Counted from the stretch's first letter, positions 37,403-50,336 are shown. The stretch is 64,000 nt of DNA from Tetranychus cinnabarinus (GCA_022266195.1 WHVY01000002.1:6649001-6713000); one strand, 5' to 3'. Notes: generated from the sequence alone by a model not told the origin. A program made the numbers and translations.

Positions 37403-40400
37403 AATCATCCAAGTTTTGCTCTGATCTTACGTTCCTTGTACTAATGAAGAGTGATGAATTTTGAGTCTGCATCATTACGATTCGAAATTTTCCAATTTAT
37501 TTTGAACAGATAGTCATTGTTAAGTAAATTACTCACCTTTAAGGCACTTTGTTATCTATTCATTCTTGTACTTGATTAAACAGTTTAACATTTCGCTTGT
37601 TACTTATACAATAATGGCAGCGGAGTTGATTATAATTTGACATTTATCATTCTCGGATTTTGGTTTGCTTTAACATTTACCACAATTCCAATGGAACCAA
37701 TGCATTATTAGTCTAGTAATTTCATAGATGCAATGGTAAGAAACAAGAGAGAAAAGTCATCAATCCTTATTATCGAGCAGTTAATTAGGAATTTAGATCG
37801 CCAATAGGATAGAATTTTTGACATTTTCTTTGTCAATACAAATAACAAAGATCAATCATAAGTTTTAATTACGAAGTATCTATGATACTACAGAAGATCT
37901 ATTTATATCTATTGCGCTACCTTGAGATGCACTGACCAACTACAAGGTTATCAGATGGTCATGAGTGGGATGTTGAATGTGAATAACTTAGCAACTAGAA
38001 GAGTTACTCACACGGGAATCGAGTTACCGGTAGGTAATTCAAGAGAAATTAAAGGTGCAAAACAGCCTGATGAATTGAATCAAGCCTTCAGTCGCAACTT
38101 TGAAAAAATTTCATTTTCCTTGATAAAGAATATTTTTCAAATTCTTTGAGACAAAAAAGTAAAAGTTCATGAGCAACATTTTCTTTGGTTAAAGATGTTT
38201 GCCTTTCACTCTTTTCTGGCAACATTTTTTTCCTCTCTTTTCTTTCCGAGTCTCGTTAATCAAATACTTTGGATTTTCCTGAAAATGTTATGATTGATGG
38301 TTTGATGGTAAAGTTGAAGATGAAAGTCAAAGTTGCAACTTGTAAATCAATATGAAACTTATGAATATTGTCAAGAATAATTGTTTACCAAATCAGATAA
38401 ACATTATCATCATTGTTACATAAATTATCTTTTTCATGGAAAATTCCATTCTTTTTGTCTCTTTACTCATTGATTTTGCCTCACATTTCGTACACAAGCG
38501 AAACCTTGATTTATCAGTTAATTTACATTATTTGAACTTGATATTCTTCCAAATCATTTCAGAGTATGAACAAGAGAAAGAAAGAAAAAATAATCGATAA
38601 ACAGTGAACCAGAAAGAGATATTATTCTTGGCATAGAAACATATTCATGGTAAAAAGTGATGATGAAAATATTCGATTCATTAGATTGACTGAATAATTG
38701 GTATAATGATGTTATCGGTTGAGCTCGAGTTTTACGCACAGACAGATATTCATTGAATCCATCGAGGTAAATATTTGCTATAAATCAAGATGTAATCAAC
38801 AATAACCTTTATTCAAATGACGAGGAAAATGAGGTTTTCCTTGATGATCGAAAATCGAAAGAAAATTTGAAAACATTTCCATTTTCTGTGCAAAATTATC
38901 GAACTAATTTATTGATGAAATTTCCATAAATTTTGCTTCTCTTCAAAATGCATTTATTGCTCTTGACTTGGAAAAAAATGTTTACATTTTACATTTTCCT
39001 TTGCTTATTCAAGTTGAGTTTTGATGCATCTTCAAGTTACATTTAAAGGTTGGATTTAATGGAATAACAGCGAAACGAAACAAATAAAAGGAAAACAAAT
39101 GAAATTATCATTTCACGAAATTGCTCATGAAATATTGGATTGAAAGTGTAAAAGTAATCAGCTGATGTTGTCTACCGTAATAACTGGGTTTGAAGAGTTG
39201 CTCTTTTCATTTCAAATTGTTTGAAGCAAAAGCTTACAAAGAGATTCAAGTTGAATGGGAAAATAAAAATAAAGATTCAAGTTAGTCTTTAATTTATCAT
39301 TTCATGTATTACTTTACAAACTATTATTATCTTGTTATTACTGTTCATGTTGATACAATGAAATGTTGTTTAATTTCAGATTAAGTTTTCTCCTCATTTC
39401 TTTTCCTATTAAATTTGAATGTTGAACACAAAACAACTTGTTTAATCACAAGGTTGTCTCTTCATTTTGATTGAAATTGTAAAGTTCAGTTTCTTTAAAA
39501 CATTTTCTTTATCAATGTTTCAAGTATTCTGTCAAGAATAAGACCAAAAGATAGCAAACCCACAATCATTGAGATCTCGACTGTAATTCAGTGTAATTGT
39601 TGGAACTGAAAGGCTCGAGGAGAATAGATGCGTTTGTGAGTTTAAAAAATAAGTGCATTGCGATCAAATTTTAAAGAGCACTTTGGAATTGATATTGAGC
39701 AGAAAATAATCACGTTAAAGTTCTGGATAAAAAGTTTTTAGATTTTGACGTTGAAGTGACAGAAAGTGGGTTGAACGGCCATTTGAGTCATTTGTAAGTT
39801 AATCCTTCATCGTCTTCACATTTCAGGTTTTTGATTGAGTCGACTTCGAAAGAAAAGTCGCATGATGTCTCACTTCTGCTCTGGTATGTTACAGAGCTGT
39901 ACTCTTTAAAAACTTCGTAAATATGCTTGAAAGTTAGTTAAGTAAATGCAAGGAAATCGTTTTGAGATCTGAAATTGGTTAGAGCAAAAAGTCGCTTACA
40001 AAGGTCAAAATGTAGATTTAGATAAACATTAGTTATGATCATTACTATTTTTGGCATGAAATTGGAAAAAATAATCGAAAGCACAAAAGTGTGGAAAAAA
40101 GTTGTCATAAAATCAAAGAGATGAAGAGAGATTCCGAGGCAAAGAAGGCAAGATAATTTATTCAGCTAATCAATGGTATTACGATAATGTTACAAATATT
40201 ATTAATGCAATATCATATGTTCATTTCATTTTCTCACCCAAAGTGAGAGCAGAAAAAAAAGCAAGTCGATCAAATATTCAGAGCAAGTCTTTTCTTTCTT
40301 CCATAAAAACTTGCCAATATCGTCTTCATTTCAATTTGAAATGCATGGTTAATTCCTAACTAGTTGAGCCCAACTCATATCATCATCAACATCATCTCTT

Positions 40401-41917
40401 TTTTTTATCACTTTTTTTCCTCAATTTTTTCTCTTCTCTCTTTTCAGATAAACCATTATTTTCATCATTCCCTGTTTGATAACTTTTCATTTTGCCAGAG
40501 AAAAGAAAGAGAGCAAAAAAAGATAAAAAAATTTGTACAACAAATGATCATGAAAATGAAAAGGCAAGACAGAGAATCGTTTGAAATGAAAATTGTTATT
40601 CGCTCCATCGGCGTGAAAATATTCCCACCAACTCATTACAAATGATGAATCAGTTGATAATCTGTTTCATTAGCATCGCTCAAAATTGAGAATCTCACAG
40701 AATCGGTGAGAGAATAGAACAAAAGTTCAAAAAACATTTCATGATGAATGATGTCAAACGAGTGTAAATTAGTAAACATTTCATGATACCTTTTGACACC
40801 TTTATTCAGATGAAACTCACAAGCGAATCCAAAGGTTAAATGAAATTTCATTTTTTATCCAACTTGATTGTTTCTCTTGCAATAGTAATTGAGATTATTA
40901 TCATTGAGCTTTTATTTGATACTAAATATCTTCTGTTTGATGTGATTAAAGTAAAGTTTATTATAAGGAATGCAACATTTTGCTTGGATGAACGGATTAA
41001 CTCACTAACAGACTAATCAAGTGAATAAATCTTCTTTTACGCTTCTCTCTCTCTTTTTGTCCCTTCAAACCTGATCAAAGTTATCGATTTCATTTTCACT
41101 TTTCCCTTTAATCTCACCATTATTTATCCACCTTAACCTTATCTTTCAAGCTTTACTGATACACTTGACCATAGATGACGATAATGATGATGATAACGAC
41201 TGTGGGAGGGAAACAGACTTCAATTGTAATGGATTCAGAGGCAGAGATTATATTTGAAGCCATGTTATTCGGGATGCTTTCATTAACGACTGGCAATCAT
41301 GTTGGAACCTTGTAAGGAAAGAAATTGAATGGAATCAACTTTTGTTTTAAATGATTGCCTTTTGTTAACCTTTGAAAACCTTTCAACTTTACCTTATTTG
41401 TCTTTCTTTTGCTTTTGTTCAGGTTCGAAGTTCGCATTTTCTCTTTTCGTTTTTGCCTTCTTTTTTTTACTGTTGGCTTGTTTTCTTTCTCGAAATAATG
41501 ATGACTTTACTCGTGTACACTTGACCTTCACTCAATTGAAACTGGAAACACTAATTGAATTACATGATGACCATTATCGCTTATAACAAATTGTTCATTT
41601 CTCAAAGCATCCAATTATCAGTCATTGAGATCATTTAATAGCGAAACTGTGGGAAAGTCTAACACAAATAAACTATTTGCTATTGCAACTTGAGCAATTA
41701 CAAATCACAGCAAAAGCAGTCAGATGATTCTTTGATTCGTCAACATAAAGAACATCATTGTTTCTCGATTTTCGAAAAAAATGATCATTTGAAAGTTTCG
41801 ATCATTCGTTGCAAAAAAGGAGTAAAGCGGCGTTGTAAGGCATAAAGGCTGAATTCAGTTTTGTTAGTAAAAATTTCTCGAGTCGGTAGTTTTCAAGAAA
41901 TTGTGTTCGGAGTTTGA

Positions 41918-41992
41918 ACCTAAATTGCCTGAGTGGCTTATCTCAAGTTATTTAAAGTTGAGGTTAGAGGTTCAAATCCTATTTGGACTGCT
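41918..41992 (+). repeat. tRNA-like sequence (Leu/Ser-type pseudo-tRNA or SINE head)
   Basis: TTGCCTGAGTGGCTTA resembles the D-arm/A box of class II tRNAs, and GGTTCAAATCC, 32 bp later, is a perfect B box. The acceptor stem does not pair and there is no convincing variable arm, so it is not a working tRNA. A tRNA relic or the head of a tRNA-derived SINE would explain the paired polymerase III boxes. Confidence 0.35.
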
Positions 41993-43773
41993 TAATTAAG
42001 ATTATTGATTTGTGGTAAGCATCATTTAACTGTTCCTATTTGAGCGTAAGAGCATGGCTTGAGGCTGTCTTACTCGTGTTTATGTGAATCATTTGTCAAC
42101 TTTTGACCTTAAATGATCGCATCCTAAGGCCAATCATCTCAACAGGGAAACAAGACAATGAAATGTTATTTAGACTCAAAAGTCCTCGGTTATGACTATT
42201 GATTTGTTAAACAATCAAGTGTTTATATTGATAACGTTAAATGAATATAAAATAAGTATCATGAAGGAAGGAAAGTTATGACCAAAGGTCAAGATTACTG
42301 ATTAAGTCACTTGGGTAATTCAGAAGAAGCTGAAATATTGATTTACACCGGTAAATTTGGTTCAATAATTAAGGAAGCGAAAAAAGGTAAACTTTATTGA
42401 AGTTAATAATTTATGGGTTTTCGTTTCATAACTGTTAATAATATTATTAACAATGTAAGATTAAAATGCAATACGCCTACATTATGAAGGGCAAAAAAGA
42501 GGCAAACAAGTGAATCCTTTAATCTGTAAAATCCACTAAGACAAAGGTAATAATGAAAAGCATAATTGGTAAGGTTGGTCGAGAAAAAACAATAACTTTA
42601 CTATTGATTGGACAACCTGACAAGTGGACAATTGGCTTGAACATAAATATAGAACAGTTTCATCGATTAAAGGATTAAAGGAGATTGATTAAAGGTTATT
42701 AAGAAATATTTTTCCTCCAATCATTATTATTATCATTTTGTTTCTTGTTAATACGCTTTTAAGGATAACACAGAAATGATCAAGTCCAATCAAGAAATAC
42801 AATGAAATGAAATAACCGCGAGTAAAGTCCAACTAATTCACAATTGTCCATCTTAAGAGGTAACATTGAATTTAGTTTGAAAAAAAAGACAAAATTGAAT
42901 CAAACAGAAACAAACTTAATGCCCAAAATACAGGGTGACAATCTAACAAGAGAGACTTCGAAAACATCGAAAGTTGAAATTCCAGCTTCAGCCATCAAAA
43001 TATACAAAAATTATCGAAATATTCGAGTGATGATCATGCTAGGTTGTTTGCGACATATGCTTTAAGTTTAATATAAAAAAGTATTTATCGATTTGAGAAA
43101 TGAGACTCAAAGTTTTTGGTCGATTGCCAAAATCAAGAGAACAGTCTTTAAACTGAAAAAAGTATTCGATTGATGATGTGTACCAACAATTTTTATCGAA
43201 AAATAAGTTCCACCTCTCTAACTCTTCGAGTCGCAGAATGTGGTTTAACTGAAAGTCGAACCGATCTCTTATGAAGAAACAGAAAATTTTATTTCTCAAA
43301 ATACAATTTTTGGTTGATCATCAAAAGTCATATCATAAAAATGAGTTTCATGAAAAAATCTGGTTCCATAATGCGATTGAACAAAAAGCGATCGAAGTTT
43401 CAACTTTGGTCTCGATTTTCTCAAAAACTGTCGATCAGAGGAAATTTCAACTAAAATTTCATAAATGCAAGCCAACAAAGTCTTTAAACTCTCGGTTTGT
43501 GGATTCTTTCGATAAATCTGTTTATCGAGGTATTTTGGTATTGAGTTCTTGAGCAGTTGTTTGATTGAGAACGAAACTAAGCGATTTCGAGCTTTTTTCA
43601 ACTTTTTCTAGCAGCTTTGTCCGTTGAAAAGATATGCTGTGGAGAGATTGGACAAGTTTAAAATGTGCTCCATCGAAACTTGCATTCATTTCGAGATGGA
43701 AAATGTTAAGAAATTGAGTTCTGTGACATTCTGAGCACAATATTAGCTTTCAGGTTTGAGATACAGTGTCCAG

Positions 43774-44340
43774 ATGGTGACCCTGTACAAACTGTTGGAA
43801 CCAAAAAGGGATAAATTTGGGTTATTAATATACCAACAACTTTTACCTTTATTTTGCTGTCATTCTTGTTTCAACAACAAAATATCTTTCCCAATTAACC
43901 AACTTATCCAATCCCATTTAATGCACAACTTTTTGTTTCCTCATCTTCAAGCATTATCTGAAGATCAGTTTCATTGGAAATGTTTTGTTTTTGTTTTTCG
44001 TTTCTTTCCATTATTATTACTCTTTATTGCTGAAAATTTATCAAGACTTGCATGTTTACCTGACATTTGCAGAGATCCGAATAAGATCAACCAAGAACAA
44101 CTTTCAATTAAGTTGTTGGAGGAGGAAAGAGAGAGAGAGGAAGTAAAGGACGATGATGATGAGGAGGAAGAAAAAAATTGGTCACTTTATCACTTGTCAA
44201 TACCTTTGGTCACTAAAGACAAAATATATATAATCCATAAGCTTTTTCATCTTTTTTTCATAACCAAAGTGACATGTTCATATTACATCTTGTTAGCCTT
44301 ACTTGCCTCTTTATCAGTTTATTACTTAAAATATATCTAA
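43774..44340 (+). CDS. unassigned 188-residue ORF, doubtful
   Basis: First ATG at 43774, with an acceptor-like CTTTCAG at 43746-43752. It is the longest frame in the gene-poor half. It has several hydrophobic stretches (near residues 75-90 and the C-terminus), a Cys pair region (FCCHSC) and a low-complexity acidic run (DDDDEEEE). I recognise no family. Its length is unusual for random DNA of this composition, but the T-rich and GAG-rich tracts lower the stop density, so chance is still plausible. Confidence 0.2.
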   Translation: MVTLYKLLEPKRDKFGLLIYQQLLPLFCCHSCFNNKISFPINQLIQSHLMHNFLFPHLQALSEDQFHWKCFVFVFRFFPLLLLFIAENLSRLACLPDICRDPNKINQEQLSIKLLEEEREREEVKDDDDEEEEKNWSLYHLSIPLVTKDKIYIIHKLFHLFFITKVTCSYYILLALLASLSVYYLKYI

Positions 44341-47300
44341 CAGGCTTTGTTATCATTTATATTTCTGTTCAACCTTCAGTCAATCAATCAAGAAAAATTG
44401 ATATTGTGAAACTTTCCATCATGAAACTTTTTTTCCAAAATTAAAATATCATTTCATTACATTTAATGAGCAGCTGGATTGAACTTCAAAAGTGACAGAA
44501 AGCAAAAAGAAAACAATTCGAACAAAAAATCTTGAAAATGTTTTTTATGCATTTTGATCACAAAACCAAAGTCTACTACTGACTTGATAGCCTAATATTT
44601 ATAAATATGTTTATGGGAAATGTTGAGTTTTGTTATATTGAGTAAAGTCAAGGCTTTCTGAGACTGCAATCCAATTGACTGGATTATCGAGTGTAAGTTC
44701 AATGCCATCATCGGATTATTTTGCATTATTTATGTGACAACAAATTGATGATATCGTAACAGTTAATGATATAGTGTATTGATCCCAGTTGCGGCTTTTT
44801 AATGACTAAATTTATTTTTATCCTTTTCGACTTTTATTCAGCTTATTTATCAACTTGTAATAAACTCATGCCTAGCACTTTTTAACCTGATGGACTCATA
44901 GTTGGAAAACTAATCGCACCAAAATTCAAAACTTCAAGTGAATTCTTTAAATCGTTTCCGATTATGACTTCATTGAGCAAATTCGAAAATATTTTCGATG
45001 TTAAACGCTTATTACTGGTCCCTGAGTGGCTTAGGGAATAGAAAATTTTACATGAAAACTTCACAAATATGTATAAAGCATGGGGCTGTGTTTCTATCCT
45101 GAAGCAAACAAGACTGTGTTGTGATGAGTCTAATCGAGATCAGTGGGTGAACCTTCAACACCTACACAGCCACAGATTAGGTTAACATTGCTGTCAAACT
45201 TGATTCTGAAAACTGCAAATATTTCTCAACATTTTGTCAGTTTGTTTAAAAAGCGCAATTATTTATTGAAAGGCACCTTTGATCAATAAATGAGATTAAC
45301 TTGAACCGATAAAAATACAATTTGATGCTGATAAACATTTCATTTCTGGTTAAAAGCATCGACATTTTTCACTGTTTAACAAGATTAAATGTAAAGCCAA
45401 CTTTGAAAAGCCATAAACGTGATCCATTGAATAAAGAGACTTTCGTCTTTCATCTTAAAACTTGGAATGAAAAAGAAAATGAAAAAAAGTAAAAATAGAT
45501 AATAATTTAATGCAATAATTACATTGATTATAATGGATAATCAAAAGTGGATGATGAAAATGTTTACATGGAAAAGTGGAAAAGAGAAAGAAGAAAAAAG
45601 ATTTTAAAAATAGTTTGAGGTAACAACAATAGTTAACATTATTTTCATGTAATACATCATGATGATGGTAATGATGAAGAGTAAGCTGATGATTCAGTAA
45701 TACTCAGGAGAAGCTGTATAAAGCTCGATAATATAAGGCCAGAAAAAAAAGCGAAGGAAGAAAAAGAGAAAAGCTAAACAACGAATAATAACAAGTAATT
45801 TGAGTGCATTAATAATGGTATATTTAATAATAATAAAAATAGTCTTTTCACTTTCTAATTAAATGAAATGGTTCATCACATTTTCATGGTGAACATTGAA
45901 CAAGAGATATAAACGCTTGCAAGATGGAAATTATTTAAACTCATCAAATCTGGAAACTCTTTCATGATCTTCATCAAGAATGGTCGGGTTGAATGAAAAT
46001 AGTCCAAGACAACAAAAGATGAACAAGAAGCTCACAGAAAGAGAAGGAAAAAAAACTAGAGAATAGAAAAAATTATCACAAAAATTCTCATTAACTATTC
46101 TTTTTTTTCACCGTTTTTTATCCCTTCTTATCCGTTATTATTAGCATTAAAGCTTCCTCAGTAGTTCACATTATTCATCTTGAAGCTTATGGATTCATCT
46201 ACTTTTGTTGTTTGCTGCATCCTTTTACTTCATCATATTTCCACTTTTCATCAACATCTTAAAGATCAAACCTCTTTCATTATCCCTTCATCATGCTCAC
46301 CATGAGCATCATCAATACACGTAGATGGATACGCCTCATTGTTTAGCTAATTAGAAGCTTAATGAAAGCGAAATAAGATGAAAAGAAATTCATTAAGATT
46401 CACTTTTACCTTGCGATTCGTTGATTATCATGATAAATTTCAATCAGTTTAATTAGTTTCTCATCCTTGCCCTTCATCTCAATCATGAGCATTTACTTTT
46501 CGCTAAATTTTTTCCTCTTTTTTTCCATTTCAAAGATTAAACCTCTTTTCCTATTCACAATGGATTATCTCAATTAGATATTGATCATGGTTTTGAATTT
46601 CAATTGATTTCCAAGAATATTGAGTAAAGACAAAAAAAGTTCGACAACATTGAAATGTGAAGCTCGAAAAGTCAAATCTAATTTTGTGGAATGCAAATGG
46701 AAAGAATAAAGAAATTTTATCAAAATGATTCCATGATTGAATTTCATGGAATACTGAAAGTTAAGAGATGGAAAATGTTTAAAGATAAGATGGTTCGAAG
46801 TTCAACTTGGAATTGAAATGAGAATCGATTTTTGCAAATTAATAGTCTTTGGATTAGTCTGATAAGGTGCCTTTAAAAGGCTATTGTGATGAGTTATCAG
46901 GGTAAAGTGTTAAGAAAATGGTGTAAAAAAAGAACAATTCAGGAATGAAGAATTCGGAAAAGATGGTAATAGAGACTGGAATGATGGAGTTTCCATGGGT
47001 TTCACCACTAGCCTTTGGTCTACCGGAATTTGATTCAATTGCCTGAAATTTTCTTTACTCAGTTTTTCTGCTCGAGATTAGCTCAATTGAAATAATAATG
47101 CCTGTGATGAGAATAACAAAAGCGACTAATCGATGAACCAAATGAGCAGTTTTCTTGTTCTTCCCTTTCAGCTGCAAACCTTAATGTCTTTGTTTCCCTT
47201 CAAGTTATCACAGATATTTTTGTGTTTGCTTTTTAATGCTTCACTATGTTTGGGTAACTTGATTGGGTTTGTTTGTTTCCAGTTTGCTTTCACTTGAAAC

Positions 47301-47854
47301 ATTATCAACGAAGAAAAAAGTTGAGGACAAAAAAAAATGTGAAACAATTAGATGAGAAGGGAAAATGAGATGAAATTTCAGAATTCTGTGACCAGAACTA
47401 ATGGGTTCATGATGGGTCCAATCAAGGAAATTAGTAAACGTTTAATGGTAAAGCGAGGTGACAACGGAAAAGACGAGAAAATGTTTAAAAGTAAAACATT
47501 TTTGCTATCGAATCAACATTTTGACATGAAAAGTAAGTGTTTCTGCGATTAAATCAAATCGTCGATTATAATCGATTTTTTTCAACGATTATTATCTCGA
47601 TGAAATCGCAGTTAATTTTCATTTGATTTTTTAGCCTTTGAAGTGTCTGTTCAATTTTGGTTCTATGTAAAGAGCTATTCAGTCTCATTTAAGCTATCAT
47701 ATGAGTGGCGGTTTCATCATAATTACGACTATCTAACCGACTATCGGGCGTTTTTTTTCATTTTACGCCTTCATGTAGGCATAACTCACGGACGGTTAGT
47801 GCTACAGACTTCAGACTTGAACCATAAGCTTATCCAGATTGTACAATGAACAGT

Positions 47855-48000
47855 TCAAACGCTCAAGGTTATTCAAAATCAATTCTGGATTTGACCTCTA
47901 ATTGACATTAAAAGGTCATTTTCTGAAATCGCAAAATTTTCTATACCTATTTGCTATATTTCAAGGTCAAGATCAATCAAGGTCATTTGTCAGAAATCGC
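47855..48000. repeat. AGGTCA-rich dispersed repeat, copy C (two blocks)
   Basis: Block 1 (47860-47930) aligns with copy B: ACGCTCAAGGTTATTCAA, then TTTGACCTCTAATTGACAT, then AAGGTCATTTTCTG. Block 2 (47960-47995) repeats the start of copy A: TTTCAAGGTCAAG, then CAATCAAGGTCATTTGTC. Confidence 0.55.
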
Positions 48001-48095
48001 TCCTAACGCTATAGGAGGACAAACGAAGGTTCCATAATATTTTTCAGGTCAAATAATCGGGCTGGTCAAGTTTTGTTGCTCTGTTATTAGCGTTC

Positions 48096-48332
48096 TTACA
48101 GTCTAACTAAAACCGAATCACACCACTCGATTCTTCTATCAAAATCATCCTCATTGAGTGCGTGCATGAGTTTGATGTGATACGGTTTTAGTTTCAAATC
48201 TTTCCTCAAAATCCGCCAGGCTGTAGGCTGTGACATACCAGTCAAGCTTGCAATTCTCGATGCGGACAGAGACAAACCATCTTGCGATGCCTTACTCGCC
48301 TTACATTCGCGATAGCTTATTCTGTCCTCACA
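48096..48332 (-). pseudogene. DDE transposase N-terminal (HTH) fragment, mariner/Tc1-like
   Basis: A frame of about 78 codons ends at a stop at 48098-48096 and reads like the second helix-turn-helix and linker of an IS630/Tc1/mariner-type transposase. Key parts are SLSASRIASLTGMSQPTAW, RILRKDLKLKPYHIKLM and ALNEDDFDRRIEWC. Such domains bind the element's terminal repeats. The catalytic DDE/D core should follow, but only stops and AGGTCA-repeat sequence lie beyond 48096, and I see no terminal repeats, so this is a dead fragment. It abuts the innexin fragment on the other strand. Confidence 0.75.
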
Positions 48333-48349
48333 ATTTTTTCTCTTTTTAG

Positions 48350-48566
48350 TTCTCCTTCATCTATCAAGATAGCAAATTACATCTTTAAACTAAATTCAAC
48401 GGTAACAATGGCAATGCTGTCAATCGCAATTGTTTTTGTGGGTATGCAGCAATATTTTGGAGACCCAATCAAGTGTTTTCTCCCAGACTTACCTACTTTA
48501 ACTCGAGCCAAGCTAGAATATTTTTGTTGGATGGATAGAGCGTCCAGGACATCGCAAACAATATGA
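48350..48566 (+). pseudogene. innexin N-terminal fragment, truncated
   Basis: After an acceptor-like TCTTTTTAG (ending 48349) the frame encodes about 70 residues of an invertebrate gap-junction protein. An N-terminal NYIFKLN is followed by TM1 (VTMAMLSIAIVFVGM), then the innexin hallmark QYFGDPIKC and the first loop ending in YFCW. A complete innexin goes on for about 300 more residues with three further spans. Here a stop comes 12 residues after the CW (TGA at about 48564), with no donor in between. Innexins form cell-cell channels; this copy cannot. It could be one exon of a relocated gene, but a decayed duplicate is likelier. Confidence 0.72.
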
Positions 48567-48573
48567 TAGATTC

Positions 48574-48592
48574 AATCTAACCTAACCTAACG
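48574..48592. repeat. (CCTAA)n mini-cluster
   Basis: CTAACCTAACCTAACG, the reverse complement of three TTAGG units, lies 8 bp after the innexin fragment's stop. It is in opposite orientation to the clusters in the K2P-A intron. Confidence 0.55.
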
Positions 48593-48737
48593 CTCCGATT
48601 CTGGCGAGCGATCGTCTTGCCTAGTATATTTTTAACCTTACTTCACGTTTTATTCGGTATCTCATGAAGCAAACATGCTAGATTAATTATATTTGAACCG
48701 TATGCTTTTGGGAATTGAAGGACAATCGCTTAAAATT

Positions 48738-48782
48738 TGCCAAGTCATTTAAGGTCATTCGTCCACTTGACCTCCGAACGAT
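48738..48782. repeat. AGGTCA-type repeat, copy E
   Basis: GCCAAGTCATTTAAGGTCAT then CTTGACCTCCGAACG. It matches the first half of copy A with a few changes. Copies C and E bracket the transposase-innexin island. Confidence 0.4.
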
Positions 48783-49468
48783 TCAAAGTGCTTTTCAAAT
48801 CGAAGATTGAATCGATTTCCCAATAATCAAAATCGATTATTTTTTTAGGAATCGAAAAATGTGAAGCGTTTAAAATTTGGCAAATGGAAAAAGAATGATT
48901 TTTTCTCGTTTTTCGCATCAACATTTTGACATGTAGAGTTTTGGCAAAAAGTAAATTGGCCCTTTGGCCCATGAAAAATGTGCCAATTTTTCTTTTTTTT
49001 CATCGCAATCATTGCTAAACGAATAAAATGATCTATTTATTCATCTTGATTATTATGATTATCACGGAAAAGAAATGTTTGAATGGAAATGATGATAGTA
49101 TTTGGTTATACCTTTATTAACCTTTCATTTGTTTTATTTTGTTTTTTCTTCTTTTCTCTTCACCCTTTTTCTTCCCTTTCTTTGCTTTCTTCAATTTTAC
49201 CCTTGATGATATCAAATATTACATATTATACAAGTTTCACTGGGAAGGATGATGATGAAGAATAAATGAGAATAATGATGAAAATGATAACAGGGTTTAG
49301 TCTTTGAGTCTTCAACAGGAAGAAAAGGGGAAGAAAAGTTTGGTGAACGCGAAGAAGGCAAAGAAGATAAAAAAGTGAAGCAAACACTTTGTTATTCTGA
49401 AAAGAATTCATATCATATTCTTAGCTGGGAGTAAATTATGATGATATTGTGTCAACCAGACAGATAGT

Positions 49469-49516
49469 TATTTATATATATTATATCAAGTAGAACTCTA
49501 ATATAATATATAAATA
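49469..49516. repeat. A+T-only palindrome
   Basis: TATTTATATATATTATAT and ATATAATATATAAATA form arms of about 16 bp around a 14-nt loop. Confidence 0.6.
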
Positions 49517-50177
49517 TCCACATTCTTGATTCTCAGTTTTTTCTCCTTTTCTTTCTTTCATTTTTTTTTCTTGCTTCTCTCCTTTAGCTTTTGTTTGAAC
49601 CTTCAATTGACCTGCAGGGTTATCCTGGAATTGGGTTAGAAGCCAAAAGATGAAAGTAAGAATAATTGAAATGGTTTAGTCTATCTTGGATAATGATATT
49701 AATGACAATCATTTGGGGATCAAAAAATGTTAAATGTAATTATATTGCATTTTACCAGTCATTTTACCGATTTCATGATGTGTTCATTATCATTGAGAGG
49801 AAGGAATGTTAAAGTGGGGATAATTTTTTTCTTACCCAAATATTGGAAATGAAAAATGAACAATAAATCAGAATGCAGTCTTGCGTTTGCCAACCTCAAT
49901 GTACCTTTCAATATTTCTTTATGATTAATATCATTCCATCCTTTCAAAGTTGATAAAACTCTTGCATTCTTAGATTAAGGTTGCATAGTTAATAGTATTG
50001 AAATGTTATTCCGAAACGATTAGAAAATAGAAAAACTAAGCTTGTTAAGTTACTTAAAAAGGACGGAATAAGATTTAAATCGCAATATATGAAAATTCAA
50101 CAGCTATCTAGATAGCAAATAAAATCAAAGGACCAACATTCTAAAAACTTTGAAAAATTTACATGAACCTGGGCTAC

Positions 50178-50204
50178 CTCTGACAAGGGGTCGACATGAA
50201 CTGT
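50178..50204. repeat. dispersed repeat core, copy 1
   Basis: CTCTGACAAGGGGTCGACAT then GAACTGT. It shares all but three of 26 aligned bases with 56629-56655. After the core, copy 1 carries a roughly 28-bp AGTATTATTA-repeat insert before similarity resumes (CACTCGAATTTT against CGCTCGAGTTTT). Confidence 0.55.
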
Positions 50205-50336
50205 TAGTATTATTACTAAAGTATTATTAATATCACTCGAATTTTATATGACATCATCTTTTGGAAATTGAATGGTCAAGATTTGTTTTTTACTTGATCT
50301 GGATTATTTGGAGATTCTGAGCTCAACTTAACTGAT

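Larger units (their letters stand above)
30100..41900. other. gene-poor DNA, possible K2P-B intron (part 2)
   Basis: No exon recognised. It contains a TTAA/AATT tract (30819-30857), AGGTCA-repeat copies B (30729) and D (37352), ACTCCCAGT copies at 32421 and 35299, and a hAT-like end at 32875. A short richer segment near 37030-37300 resembles old transposon DNA of unknown family. Confidence 0.4.

Noticed and set aside
37922..38149. Plus-strand frame of 75 codons with protein-like middle
   Set aside because: No family and no splice context; expected by chance at this length.
43039..43740. Chain of minus-strand frames of 70-100 codons
   Set aside because: TCGA-rich DNA with few stops on both strands. 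No transposase or other motif could be recognised.
45017..45120. Second tRNA-like D-arm (CCTGAGTGGCTTAGGG)
   Set aside because: There is no B box at the right distance and no pairing acceptor stem.
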